A stretch of 64,000 nucleotides of DNA. Source: Coptis chinensis (taxonomy: Eukaryota; Streptophyta; Magnoliopsida; Ranunculales; Ranunculaceae). Location of the stretch: contig CM027379.1 in the NCBI GenBank assembly GCA_015680905.1, positions 33,560,501 through 33,624,500 on the forward strand. Direction: 5' to 3'. Of this stretch, positions 10,871 through 21,203 are shown piece after piece. Both the position numbers and the translations under genes were made by a program. Within the stretch, counting starts at the first letter, position 1, and each line of letters opens with the position of its first letter. The notes under the pieces were generated by a model. That model was not told the origin of the DNA, searched no databases, and was given only the letters and a program-made list of their open reading frames with translations.

Positions 10871-13492
10871 TGACATTGATAGTGATTCTGACGCCATATG
10901 TGATTCCTTCCCAGACGAACATTTGTACTCCATTTTCTCCTCTCTATGGTACGCGCATATCGTTAACTACCTAGTTACTGAGGAAGTTCCTTCCTCTTGG
11001 TCACGCCCTGATCGTAAAAAGTTCTTATCCACAGTAAAATATTATTTCTGGGATGACCTTTTTAAGTATTGTTCCAACCAACTCATTCTTTGCTGCATTC
11101 CCGACTGGGAACACACCGACGTGTTATCCTTTTGCCATGAACAATCTTGCGGTGGGAAGAAAACGGTGGCCAAGATTTTGCAATGTGGTTTTTACTGGCC
11201 TACCCTTTTTTGCGATGCACACAAACATTGCAAAGCTTGCATTCGTTGTCAGCACCTGGGTTGTATTACACAACGCAATATGATGCCCCTAAATCCCATT
11301 TTAATTGTGGAAATTTTTTATGTTTGGGGCATTGATTTTATGGGACCCTTCCCTATTTCTCAAGGTTTTCTCTATATTCTACCTAGTCACTGTGGACTAT
11401 GTGTCCAAATGGATTAAGGAACTCACATGTCGCTCAAATGACCACAAGACTATCGTGAAATTTGTAAAAGAAATCATTTTCCCTTGTTTTGGTGTCCCCA
11501 AAGCTATCATCAGTGATGGGGGTACATATTTTTGTAACAAAATTTTTGGGTTTTTAATGAAGAAATATTAAGTTACTCACAAAGTTGCTACTCCGTATCA
11601 CCCATAGAAGAGTGGCTAAGTGGAAGTCTCTAACAGAAAGATAAAGTCCATTCTGGAGAAAACTGTCAATCCCTCAAGAAAAGACTAGTCTCTCCGCTTA
11701 TTGAATGCCTTGTGGGAATACCAAACTGCCTTTAAGACTGATAGGGTTATATACTAAAAGCATTACTTTTGTATTAACTCTAATTCTTTATATTTTGAAT
11801 GAGAATCATATGGGCAAATGTTATGCATATTATATATGTTATTAGTTATATACATGTGTCTAATACTTTATGTTCTAGATGATATGGTGTGAACACACAG
11901 AAGATCATATCATCAGTACCTTATAAAGTATAAGTAATCATTCACAACCTAGATGGATTTGGACAAACCATTAGTACGGTTGTAGTATAATCTGGTATTA
12001 GTTTATCTTGACTATAGGATTACACTAGTACACTTTGTGTGTATTGAACAAGACCAAGTGAGGTTGTTTCTCTTTATACTGACTATGTAAGAGAACAAAT
12101 GCCTCTGTTATTATAGATGTTTGTCCTCCTAATCCGGATATAATAACGGGCACTTACATGCATTGTACATTACTTTAAATCATCAATGAGTGAGATTCAT
12201 TTGTGAATCAACAAACCCGATGGATTGGGTAATAACATTGTATGTAAGGTGTGTTGTTGATTATAAAAGGAATTCATGTCCCGCAAGAAGTCGGGTTGAT
12301 GATGTCCCCTTGAGGAGCTCAAAAAGATTGTCATGTAAACCCTGCAGGTGGATTTATTCCGACATGAAAATGAGGTTGAGTGGTACTACTCAACGACATA
12401 AGAAGTTGATTAATATAGTTGTCAGTAACTTGACTTAATCAACAGACATTCGATATCTTAAACACAGGAAGATCAACGAGCTTATAATATGGAGCCCATA
12501 AATGCTGACACGTAATTTGGGATTAGGGTGGTAGTGCAACAATGGCCTTTAGTGGAATAAGCCATTTGTTGACGGACTTGGGCCATGTGTTCTAGGCAAA
12601 CATGGGAAGCCCAAGCCCGTCAGGAGGCCCAACCCTAATTTCTCCTCATGGTCCCTGTTGTAGCCTATAAATAGAATACTCATTCTCTGGCCTAAATTTA
12701 CTATTCACCTGGTTTTGAAAAATAGGCAAGGAAAGATAGATCCAAAATTGGATCTAGCTTTGTGAGAAAGAAGGGGATTGGTATATCATTGTCCACACAA
12801 TGTCCAATCTATTCTAAAGGAATACAACAGAAGATCAAGGGGTTTATTTTAGATTTCATAAAGCTTGGATTCTCAGAGTTATCTAAACCGGATCTAAAAG
12901 GTATGCTCTTAATCCAAAATCATGAGAACCCCATTGATTCCGCTGCGCATGGGTTCTCGCGGTTTGTAGAAATATTCGTTCTGAAAATAACGGTTCCTAC
13001 AAAGACACCTATAGGGATGTCTCCTTACCACATCGTTTTTGGAAAACCTTGTCATCTGCCGGTTGAACTTGAGCATCGTGCCCTATGGGCCATCAAAAAC
13101 CTCAATTACAATATCAACCCGGCAGGCGAGAAGCAAAAACTGCAATTAAATGAGCTTGAGGAGATTCGTAGTGATGCATATGATCTCTCGAAATCCTACA
13201 AACCTAATATGAAAAGTTTACACGACAAGCACATTTTGCGTAAAGATTTCAAAATTGGCCAAAAAATTTTACTTTACAACTCCAGATTACACATTTTTCC
13301 TAGTAAATTGAAAACACGATGATCTGGCCCTTTCATTGTGCTAGTTGTAACCCATTATAGGGCAATCTCTTTGCTTAATCCACAAGATAACAACGAATTT
13401 CAAGTAAATGGCCAACGCCTCAAACATTACCACGAGTTACGTTCCCCAACTATTGAACAGACTCTTCTCCAAGATCCTGTCTACATAGACTA
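10839..13492 (+). pseudogene. INT: C1 integrase, split by a solo LTR
   Basis: The N-terminal zinc domain is at about 11120-11260. FCHEQSCGG has lost the usual His-Phe after GG, while CKACIRCQ is kept. The DDE core follows: WGIDFMGPFPI (first Asp, about 11328), a shift near 11360, YVSKWIKELTCRSND, ISDGGTYFCNKIF (second Asp, about 11513) and then VEVSNRKIK (Glu). Stops at 11569 and 11606 break it. At 11738 a 1263-bp solo LTR interrupts. Without it, ...TAFKT joins directly to [20 protein letters not shown]. The C-terminal part continues to 13318 and then, after a stop, to 13492. Integrase would insert cDNA into the genome. Confidence 0.88.
11739..13001 (+). mobile_element. Solo LTR (1263 bp) with AAGAC target duplication
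   Basis: It begins TGATAGGGTTATATAC and ends CGGTTCCTACA. It is flanked by AAGAC on both sides (11734-11738 and 13002-13006), and removing it with one AAGAC restores the integrase reading frame. A TATAAATAG box at 12666-12674 fits an LTR promoter. No internal coding region is present, so it is a solo LTR left by recombination. No second copy is in the window, and I cannot say whether it is copia- or gypsy-type. Confidence 0.85.
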
Positions 13493-13654
13493 GATGAGTC
13501 ATTTGACGTACTCAATTTTGTTTTTCTGTAAAGGGTACGTCATTCTGGTAGCCGGGCCATCTTCTATTTTATGATCTAAAAAGTACTTTGAAGTGTGTGG
13601 CTGCAAACGCCAGAGCCATAGTCCACAAAAACTCTACTTCAGAATTGAGTAAAA

Positions 13655-13987
13655 ATGTCTTCTGAAACGTGAGCAAACGTTCCTGCTGGTAAACGATGGG
13701 TACCAAAAATTTCCCCTCCTTCTTTCTATTCCTTTTTCTACTCTCTGCCTCGTGAACTTCAGCTAATCATTTGGTGTAAGTCTCACTCATCAGCAGTAGG
13801 TAATGGTCGTAGTACTTTTGCTCGTAAACGACATGCACAAAGGATGGGGTGGTGTATGCATTGTCAAACACCTTTCTGTCTAGGTCTTGACTTCCTATCC
13901 AATACTAGCCAATATAAGGTATATTTTTGTTTGACACTAGCTGAGCAGGATAAACTTCGTCGCCGTGCCGTTTCTCCCACAGGTTGA
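13655..13987 (+). pseudogene. Small basic Cys-rich ORF between pol and the 3' ORFs
   Basis: An ATG at 13655 opens a frame of 110 codons with a single internal TGA at codon 6. Codons 7-110 are open, and the stop is at 13985. The product is basic, with LPRELQLIIWCK, then GNGRSTFARKRHAQRMGWC, a C-x2-C pair (CMHC) followed by a further Cys, and an Arg-rich tail (KLRRRAVSPTG). The arrangement of a Gly/Ser-rich turn, an Arg/Lys-rich helix and a C-x2-C finger is reminiscent of the small cysteine-rich nucleic-acid-binding proteins at the 3' end of carlavirus genomes. That resemblance is from memory and not computed. It is not a standard Athila gene. It lies 160 bases after integrase. Confidence 0.5.
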
Positions 13988-13989
13988 GA

Positions 13990-14092
13990 ATCGTCTTGAT
14001 GATCTGACATTAAAAGACTAGCAAACGTCTTGAGGATCTGACATTAAAAGACTCGATTCGTCTTGAGGATCTGACGTTAAAAGACTCACCTT
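13990..14092 (+). repeat. Three tandem 33-36-bp hairpin-forming units
   Basis: CGTCTTGAGGATCTGACATTAAAAGACTC-like units begin at about 13991, 14027 and 14060. Each unit starts GTCTT and ends AAAGAC, so each can fold into a short stem. They lie immediately after the small Cys-rich ORF. Confidence 0.7.
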
Positions 14093-14939
14093 GTATATAT
14101 GTATATATTGTTGTCTTTTAAAATTCCCCTTGCATTAAGTTGTGCACATAGAAATCGTGTTCAACCTCGGATGTTACCTACTTGGGACATGTACGGGCAA
14201 TGGATTCCACCAAGCCAACCCCTAGAGTTGGTTACTTTGAATTCCCTTTGGGGCGGTTTGAGGATAGCCGTATGTAATAAGGGTAATATTATTAGACCGT
14301 AGAGCGCATGGTCCAAGATGGTACCGTCTTGCCCCTGTACCCATAATACATAAAGGTGAAGCCACTGTCTGGCTAGATTGGGTTTGCTCCAGAGCCAACA
14401 TGACAGTTGCCTAAGAGTTTAGATGCTGAGTCTTTGGGACATCTAGTGTTGTTCACATTAATCTCCCTTGTATAAATTTTTAATAAAAAAACATTGTTTA
14501 TAAATAAAACATCCTTCCTTCTTTTCAAAAACTCTTTTGGCCTTTGAGCATGACACATATAATTGGATGGCATTTTTTGTGCTAATCATTTCGGTAGTTC
14601 ATTTATCCAATTTGGAGTTCGAACGAGTTATGTGTGTGCGATTACATTTTTTATGCTTGATTTGGGCTTGGGAAAAAAATTGTGCCCTACCAAATCTCGT
14701 CATTCTCGGCCCATTTATAACCCGAGACATCTCTCCCCCGCATCATCATTCCCTCTTTCTTCTCCCACAAAAACAGGATATCGTCCCCTCCAAATCCAGT
14801 CTCGCACGAGATAGACCCTAGTTCAAACCAAGTCTCGCGCGCAACCACCACAGCTCATAATCGAATTCTGTTCCACCACCAACTTCAAACTCTTCCCCTC
14901 ATCTCAAAACAATACCCATCCTCTTCCTGCGATCACAAA
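14093..14939 (+). other. C1 spacer before the first 3' ORF
   Basis: No supported gene. The last 230 bases look like a leader: a TTTATAAC box near 14718 is followed by a C/T-rich stretch and then ATG 14940. Confidence 0.45.
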
Positions 14940-15768
14940 ATGGCCAAAAATAGGCAAATCTCAGTCGAAAAAAAATTTGGATCCCTATTTGAAAGTGGGA
15001 TGTTTACTTCATTTTTTGATATGGAAATACACTCTAGAAGATGGGAGTATCTCTTGTATGCTAATGGCAGGCTGTATTCAACGGATTTGGTGTTGAAGTT
15101 CTACAATAATGGCGACTTTAATGGCGACAATTTTTGGGTCACCATCGACGATGTGCCACTCTAAGTCACACCCGCCTTGATCTCTGGGATCATGGGAATA
15201 CCTCTGGTCGACCATGTACTGACCCAGAAGCAGTGCGTGTATCCACGGACTTACGACCTCATGCTCGACATGCTAATTGAGGGAGAGTATAATCTGGATG
15301 GGAAATGCACGTATCAACATTCTGTGCAGCGGAACCAGCTTGTCGTGACTAATGGCTGGGTCAGAATGTCATTGACACCTCTAAGCCATCTGACATTAAC
15401 AAGAAATTTCTGCACCTACTCAAGGTCCTCCAGGAGCGAAATGGTAACTTCCGCATAGTGACCTCTCTATTCGACATCATTACGCATGCCACACTCAGGT
15501 CAGCACCTCTTGCCATTCTTATCACGCAAGTTATGATTAATTTGGGTTTCCTATCTGCCACCCCATTAGTTCTTATACTGCCATATGAGAATATGAATGT
15601 TTTCAAGCAGTGCATACTATCCCCATGGGAACCCACATCATGCATGGCAACTGAACACGATAACGTGGCTCCACCTCCCCCATCCCCTCCACCTTTCTTT
15701 GATGAGGCTGCTATGAGCCAGATGAGTCATCCTATAGATGCCCTACGCGCTATGAATAGTGGCATGTG
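14940..15768 (+). pseudogene. 3' (env-position) ORF 1 of C1, degenerate
   Basis: ATG 14940 gives MAKNRQISVEKKFGSLFESG and then SRRWEYLLYANGRLYSTDLV. A stop at 15162 and later frame changes break it. Segments continue (VYPRTYDLMLDMLIEGEYN, CTYQHSVQRNQLVV) to about 15768. It is colinear with the intact ORF at 17240-18322: RRWEYLL/RRGWFPLL, LYSTDLVLKFY/LYSKELVLHFY, GEYN and QRNQL. This domain is the one usually called a putative plant transposon protein and is found 3' of pol in Athila-type elements. Its function is unknown. A signal peptide and transmembrane segment, as expected of a true envelope protein, are not seen. Confidence 0.7.
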
Positions 15769-16290
15769 AGACATGTATACTCGCCATGTATCGATGGAAC
15801 ATAACATGGGCGAATTTAGGGAGGATATGACCACTCGCCACGAGTCACTGACAGACACCATGGGCGAATTTCAGCAAGAAATGCGCATTTCTATGAATGC
15901 ATTTCAGGATCATATGACTACTCGCCAGAATCAATTCCAGTGAATGCTCATGGCAAACCAAAGACCCGGTTTGGGACCGGTGATCACGGACTCTAGGCGA
16001 TATCCGAGGGGCGATTAGCCTCCATGGGAGCTTCGTCACGGGCCGGTTTGTCGCGGGACTCCCCGGTTTTTCTTTAGCAGCCCCTGAGGATTCTCAATAG
16101 ACGTTTTATTTTTCCGGACTTGTATTTTATTTATGTCGGATATTTTATTTACATGTTTGCATTTTAATTTTCTACCCTAGTATGTCTTATATTGCCTACA
16201 TTTTCCAAAAATTCTGCCTTGTCAAATATTATATTAGATCTTATATATCGTTAACTTGATCTTATATATTAGATCTTATATATATATATT
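15769..16290 (+). other. Spacer after 3' ORF 1
   Basis: The first 150 bases hold imperfect repeats of CATGGGCGAATTT and ACTCGCCA words (15785-15925), probably the eroded repetitive C-terminus of ORF 1. The rest is AT-rich with no gene. Confidence 0.4.
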
Positions 16291-16440
16291 TGACGTCACA
16301 CGGCGAGCTTTACCGTCCACTAACGATTTGCAAACCGGTCAGAAAACGGTCATAAAACAGTCACCAAAACAGTCAGAAAATGGTCATAAAACAGTCACCA
16401 AAATAGTCAGAAAACGGCTCCATTTCCTTTCTATAAATAG
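16291..16440 (+). promoter_or_regulatory. Promoter-like block: TGACGTCA, phased GTCA boxes, TATA box
   Basis: A perfect palindrome TGACGTCA (16291-16298, the bZIP/TGA-factor core) is followed at 16338-16415 by a 34-bp tandem repeat (starts 16338, 16372 and 16406). It holds seven GTCA words spaced 11-12 bases apart, about one helical turn. A TATAAATAG box (16432-16440) and a C/T-rich leader follow, 108 bases ahead of an ATG at 16548. The spacing fits a pol II promoter inside the retroelement. Activity is inferred. Confidence 0.6.
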
Positions 16441-16547
16441 AAAGCTCACCACATCCTTCACATTCACTCCTTTCATCTTCTTCCCTATACACTTTTTCTT
16501 TAATTCTAATTACGTTTTTTTAAAGTTCTTACCAAATTTCAAGCTTT

Positions 16548-16667
16548 ATGGATGCGCTAGAAAAGTTCGAGCAGCAGCAAATAGAATATGCTACGCAAGT
16601 CTTCATGCTCGCTAGTTTTATTATCGTAATGTTGTTAATGTGGCATATAGTCCTATCTACTATATAA
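16548..16667 (+). CDS. 39-aa ORF with one transmembrane segment
   Basis: The first ATG after the TATA box at 16432 opens a 39-codon frame. A polar N-terminus (MDALEKFEQQQIEYATQ) is followed by a hydrophobic run of about 20 residues (VFMLASFIIVMLLMWHIVLS) and a stop at 16665. That is one plausible membrane span with the charged end outside the span. I do not recognise it. A position between two env-position ORFs is compatible with a remnant of a membrane protein, or with chance. Support comes from promoter spacing and hydrophobicity only. Confidence 0.4.
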   Translation: MDALEKFEQQQIEYATQVFMLASFIIVMLLMWHIVLSTI

Positions 16668-17239
16668 ATTTGTATTTTGTTTTCCCATTGTCATTATGGT
16701 GTGTTTTCACATCCCTGTACGTTGTTACAACTTATTGTGAGATTACATTTACGTATTCCTTGTTCTTCTACTTACACTACTTACGCTCGGAAAAAAAATA
16801 GTAAATAAAAATAAAAAATAAAAAAAAAAATTAATTAGGAAGAGTACGCCACTCCTTGTAGTCGCATGCCCTATTCATTCCCCTCCACACAACATCCGCT
16901 TTTGCGCCTTGTTGAATTGATTATGAATATACAAGTTGGTCAAACTACCCTATAAAACCTTCTCTCGTATATTTTATCCCTTGCCACATTTGATTCACAG
17001 TCTCAAGGATTTGATTTTAAACAATCTTTTGGGCAAGCACCTCGATAGAATTATTTTAGAAGATACACGTGGTCTAACTACCTTGTGACACCTTGATCCA
17101 TATTTTCTTAACTTTCAGATTGGTGCCTATTTATAGCTAGGCTAGACACCTCTCAAATCCAGTCTTTCCTTTTTCACTAAATTATCTTCACCACTCTATT
17201 CCTTCCATCTTTAATGGCCCTAGCCTCACTCAAATTTTC
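16668..17239 (+). other. Spacer and probable leader of 3' ORF 2
   Basis: No gene is seen. A TATTTATAG box near 17128 and a C/T-rich stretch precede ATG 17214 (ATGGCCCTAGCC), which is out of frame with ORF 2 by one base. Confidence 0.4.
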
Positions 17240-18322
17240 GTGCCCGAGCAAAACTTTATGGAAAATTTTCAGAGCGGTCTATTTCACCCATATTTTGATA
17301 CTGAAATTTTACGTCGAGGATGGTTCCCTCTATTACATCATAAGGAGGCACTTTATTCCAAAGAATTAGTTCTGCATTTCTATAAACACGGTTATTTCCA
17401 AAACGGGCAATTCTTTGTCCGTGCCAATGGATGCGAGCATGAATTGACTCCGGAAATCATTTTCGAGGTCCTTCAAATTCCCATAACGAACCCTCGGGTA
17501 CATCTTCAGGATTGGCCATTCGACAATATAAGGCATCTAATGTTTGCAACTATCCTTTACGGCGAATACAACCAGAAAAACCGCATTGTTTATCAGCGAA
17601 CCTTGCAAAGGAACCAATTATCTGTGATCCAATGGCTAACCCATAATGTGCTCGGCACATCTAAAACTTCTGAAATAACAAAACCCCTCCTCCATCTACT
17701 TTGGGTACTGCAGACTAAAAGCAATGATTTTTGCATAATTCAATTTCTTTGGAACGCAATCGCACGTGACAGGAAAAAGTCAGCTCCTTTGCCAACCATT
17801 GTGACAAATATCATGGTGTGTTGGGGTTTTCCTATTACTGCTCCTAATACCTATCTCAGAACAGCTAACATTCTCACTATTCACTCAGTTTATATGAACG
17901 GTTTTTGGACTCCCGACATTGCAAAGAACCATGCCGGTGTAGAAACCGGCAAAGCTTGTTCTGCTGTCAACATCTTCGCTAAAAATGCAATACACAACGT
18001 ATTTAATCCTATGGAAGGCCTTTGTTTAATTCACCAAGGACTAATGACATTATATACATGTCAAAACATCATCATCACTAGTCTTCTTGAATTTCACGAC
18101 CTGCGGACAATACATGACGAGGAACAAGCACAATTCTTGCATAGGCACAACCAGTTCTTGACAAATCACAATCTCATAATGGAGAACCAAGCCAAGATTT
18201 ACCAGACACAGAGCGCCCTGTTGCAATGGGCTGTTGCACAGATTGACTTCATCGAGAATCTTATAAATGGATTTCTCCCACCTAAGGATCATCGCCATTA
18301 CCCAAGCCATGACCCAAATTAA
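17240..18322 (+). CDS. 3' (env-position) ORF 2 of C1, intact 360 codons
   Basis: This is a single long open frame in an otherwise decayed element. The first in-frame ATG is at 17258 (MENFQSGLF). ATG 17214 would fit the start seen in its two relatives (ATGGC) if a one-base indel near 17235 is allowed. The protein contains RRGWFPLLHHKEALYSKELV, ELTPEIIFEVLQIPI, YGEYNQKNRIVYQRTLQRNQ and a helical, Gln-rich C-terminus (about residues 285-345) likely to form a coiled coil. It belongs to the putative plant transposon protein family 3' of pol in Athila-type elements. I see no signal peptide or fusion-type membrane region, so calling it env would be by position only. The role is unknown. Confidence 0.75.
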   Translation: MPEQNFMENFQSGLFHPYFDTEILRRGWFPLLHHKEALYSKELVLHFYKHGYFQNGQFFVRANGCEHELTPEIIFEVLQIPITNPRVHLQDWPFDNIRHLMFATILYGEYNQKNRIVYQRTLQRNQLSVIQWLTHNVLGTSKTSEITKPLLHLLWVLQTKSNDFCIIQFLWNAIARDRKKSAPLPTIVTNIMVCWGFPITAPNTYLRTANILTIHSVYMNGFWTPDIAKNHAGVETGKACSAVNIFAKNAIHNVFNPMEGLCLIHQGLMTLYTCQNIIITSLLEFHDLRTIHDEEQAQFLHRHNQFLTNHNLIMENQAKIYQTQSALLQWAVAQIDFIENLINGFLPPKDHRHYPSHDPN

Positions 18323-18526
18323 ATTTCGCAAATTTCTGTTAAAATTTCTGTTCTTTGTCATTTTCTATTTTTTAGTTTTTAGTAATCCTAATTAAATGTA
18401 GTGCAATTTACCTATTGTAATCAATGTCATTTGTTTTTACTTAGTCATTTCTATCGTATTCTAATATTTAGTTTATCTTTGTCTACAGGTGGTATCTTTC
18501 ATCACACGTCTTCTGCTTCTCCAATA

Positions 18527-19500
18527 ATGGCACCGCCAAAGATCATCCCTAAACAATCCTTCCAGGCTTTGTTAGATTCTCCTACGTATGGACTTTATTT
18601 CAGAAACCTCAACACCCAAGTCGGTTGGACCTCCTTCATTATGCACCCTGAGCAGACATACTCTCTAGGTTTAGCAACTTATTTTTATGATCATATAGAG
18701 GATACACCTACATTTAATGTTGCACGTGGTTTCTTTTTGAATGGATTTGCAATCCGTATTAGTAACACCAGACATCTCTTTTATGAGCCAACAATTGTTA
18801 CGGCTTTGAACCTTCCATATAATCAGCCAAACCCCCCCCCCCCCATTCAATACATCATACAAAACTCCTTTAATCACTACTTTTGGGAAGATTTCGCAGG
18901 CCTCTATGGCGATGGCCTCACCCAAGTCATTGAACGTGAGGAACCGGGATGATGGCCGGACAGAACAATTCCCCTGGCAAGTATGACAATGAATGTCGGG
19001 ACTGCCATGTTGTTTATCCTTCTGAACATCATGGGGGATTAGCATTTTTCCACTACCTCTGAATCAGCTTGCAAGACTTTCCATGCTCTCGCTTAGTGAC
19101 ATACCACCTTCGACATCATGAACCTTATAATTGAGAACCTGAAAAGGGCTCGTTTTTTTGACACCATTATATCATTTTGCTAGTTACCACATGTCGAATA
19201 ATGAGGACATTCTTCCCACAGTTTTTGGCCACTTTTCATGACTGGGTACAAGTAGATTTTATGTGTCCGACGAACAGGATAATTCGTTCTTTGAGATTTA
19301 GGGTCTGGCATCGGCGCTCTTCAAGGTACGTGAGGTACGTTCGTTGCTTCCCTAAAGACAAAGACATGATAGCTCATTTGGACACTTCTAGAAAGAGAAA
19401 GTCGAGCGAAGTTTGGTAGACCATGATAAACTGGCGTGACGCCAAGGAATGGCACTTCGATAGAGATGAAATGAGAATGGACATGCCCCTAATTTGTAAT
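18527..19500 (+). pseudogene. 3' (env-position) ORF 3 of C1, degenerate
   Basis: ATG 18527 opens MAPPKIIPKQSFQALLDSPT and then YGLYFRNLNTQVGWTSFIM, ending at a stop at 18950. Further segments follow in other frames: MTMNVGTAMLFILLNIMG near 18980-19035 and FFPQFLATFHDWVQVDFMC near 19210-19265. It is colinear with the 3' ORF of element B (58397-59185: SFEDLFQSTTYGAWFREV, LSMNIGTVMFWIMLNILG). It is only distantly similar to ORFs 1 and 2. A run of ten C's at about 18834-18843 is a likely slippage site. Function unknown. Confidence 0.68.
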
Positions 19501-21190
19501 TAGGGCAGTGTAAGTTGATGTACATATTTGTTGTTTTACTTTTTGATGTGAAAAATAAATAACCTAACAATGTGCTTTCCCTTTTGTTTTGTATATTATA
19601 TGTTATGTTAGCATAATTTTCTATTAAGGACATCAACTCTATTTTTGCTCAAGCCTCTCAAGTATATTCTTTCTCCCTCTTGACACTTTGAGGACACAGC
19701 GTCCTACTGTTTGGAGGTGGTTAGAACCTTTCACAAAAATTAAGCATTTATAGGTTGTATATAGCTTTATTTCCTGTCTAAATAAGTGTATTTAGTGACA
19801 AAGTCTTGTTTCCTTTTCTGTGATGAAAAATATCTAGAAATCTCACCCTAGCATTAGAATTAGGATTTGTTCTTAGAAACTTAAGTTAATACATATGCAA
19901 TAGTTTTTACATCTTCTCATGAGCATTCATGCACTAACTTTCATTAAATGTACATAGCAGTAAGTTTCTGGGACCCACGGTTAGACAACTTAATTTCTAT
20001 ATCCTGTGAGAATCTAACCAAAAAGCCTCAAAATGTGTGATATATGAGTAATGACACAGAGGAGTAGGTTTTCTAAATAGAGAAGTTCACGCAAGTACTT
20101 AGTTGATCACTACTTGAATCCTAGGCGAGAATTTAGGCTTTCTTTGGATTGATATAGCCAAAAATTCATACCTGTAAAAAAAATTACCACTAGTCGCCCC
20201 ACTGAACCTTTCATTAACCCTTTCTATTTCACCAAAAATTTATTACCCATCTATTAACCACAAATAAATAAGCCCACCTAGATGATGAATATGGGAAATA
20301 GGATGAAGTGTGGAAAAATGAAGAGAAAAACTTACCACAAATCAAAATTAGTTTCCTGCTTCAGAAGAAAAGAAAAAGGAAAATATAAATATGTTTCCAA
20401 AAATCAAAAGAAAAATCAAAGTTAGATTTTCCCCCAAAATCAAATAAAAAAGGAATACAAAAGCTTTAAAAAAAGCTAAGTATGGAAACTCATGTTAGAA
20501 GCAGGAAAGAAAATAAGGATTTCTCTAGTGTAAATATCTAGAAAACCTTATTCTCTCATATTTATCATTTTTGAATTTTCCATTCCATTTTCTTCTACAC
20601 TACCACCTAAGCCCCATAACACCTAATAAAGACCTCTAGCTCAATTAGGAGTAGGATGGTGTGATAATAAGTAGTAGACGTGAATTCTCGACCTCAGCTC
20701 CTCTAACTATCATTGAGTATGTGAGGAAATGTGTGCCCACTGCACACTGGAGTTAGCAAAACTTGAGTTGAAAAATATGAAAGAATTTATGTTTTGACAC
20801 ATACCTGTGAGAACCTACTTAAGAACGCTATCCAAAAGATCCAGAAATGGCCCTGCTCGTACATTTCATGGTAAATATCACTGCATGCATGATCATATGT
20901 AGATGTTTTGATTATTGTATGTATATTAACTTGAATTTCAAAGGAATTAATCCTCGTTCCCCCGCTAGTGAGATGTATAGATATCTGAGATTAATTAAGG
21001 GAACAAGCCTTTGTTACTGAGTCGTTATAGTATAGATGAAGTTTGTGAGTATCTTCTCTAGAAAACTCTCACGATGCTATAACTCGTCCACTTGTTGCAT
21101 ATAAGAAATGAGACTTAGTTTAGGACAACACATTTTTGGCTACTTATCGTTTTAATGTCTCTTCTTTGCTTGAGGACAAGCAAAGTGATG
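19501..21190 (+). other. C1 3' untranslated region
   Basis: No gene is seen. It is colinear with the 3' tails at 28250-29790 (D1) and 59200-61012 (B). Shared landmarks are AAAGTCTTGTTTCC, CCTAGGCGAGAATTTAGGC, an A-rich tract (20330-20480), CTAGCTCAATTAGGAGTAGGATGGTGTGATA and GAGGACAAGCAAA just before the polypurine tract. Confidence 0.7.
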
Positions 21191-21203
21191 TTTGGGGGTG
21201 GTG
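21191..21203 (+). other. C1 polypurine tract
   Basis: TTTGGGGGTGGTG lies directly before the 3' LTR. It is the plus-strand primer site, and its counterparts are at 29785-29797 and 61012-61024. Confidence 0.75.
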
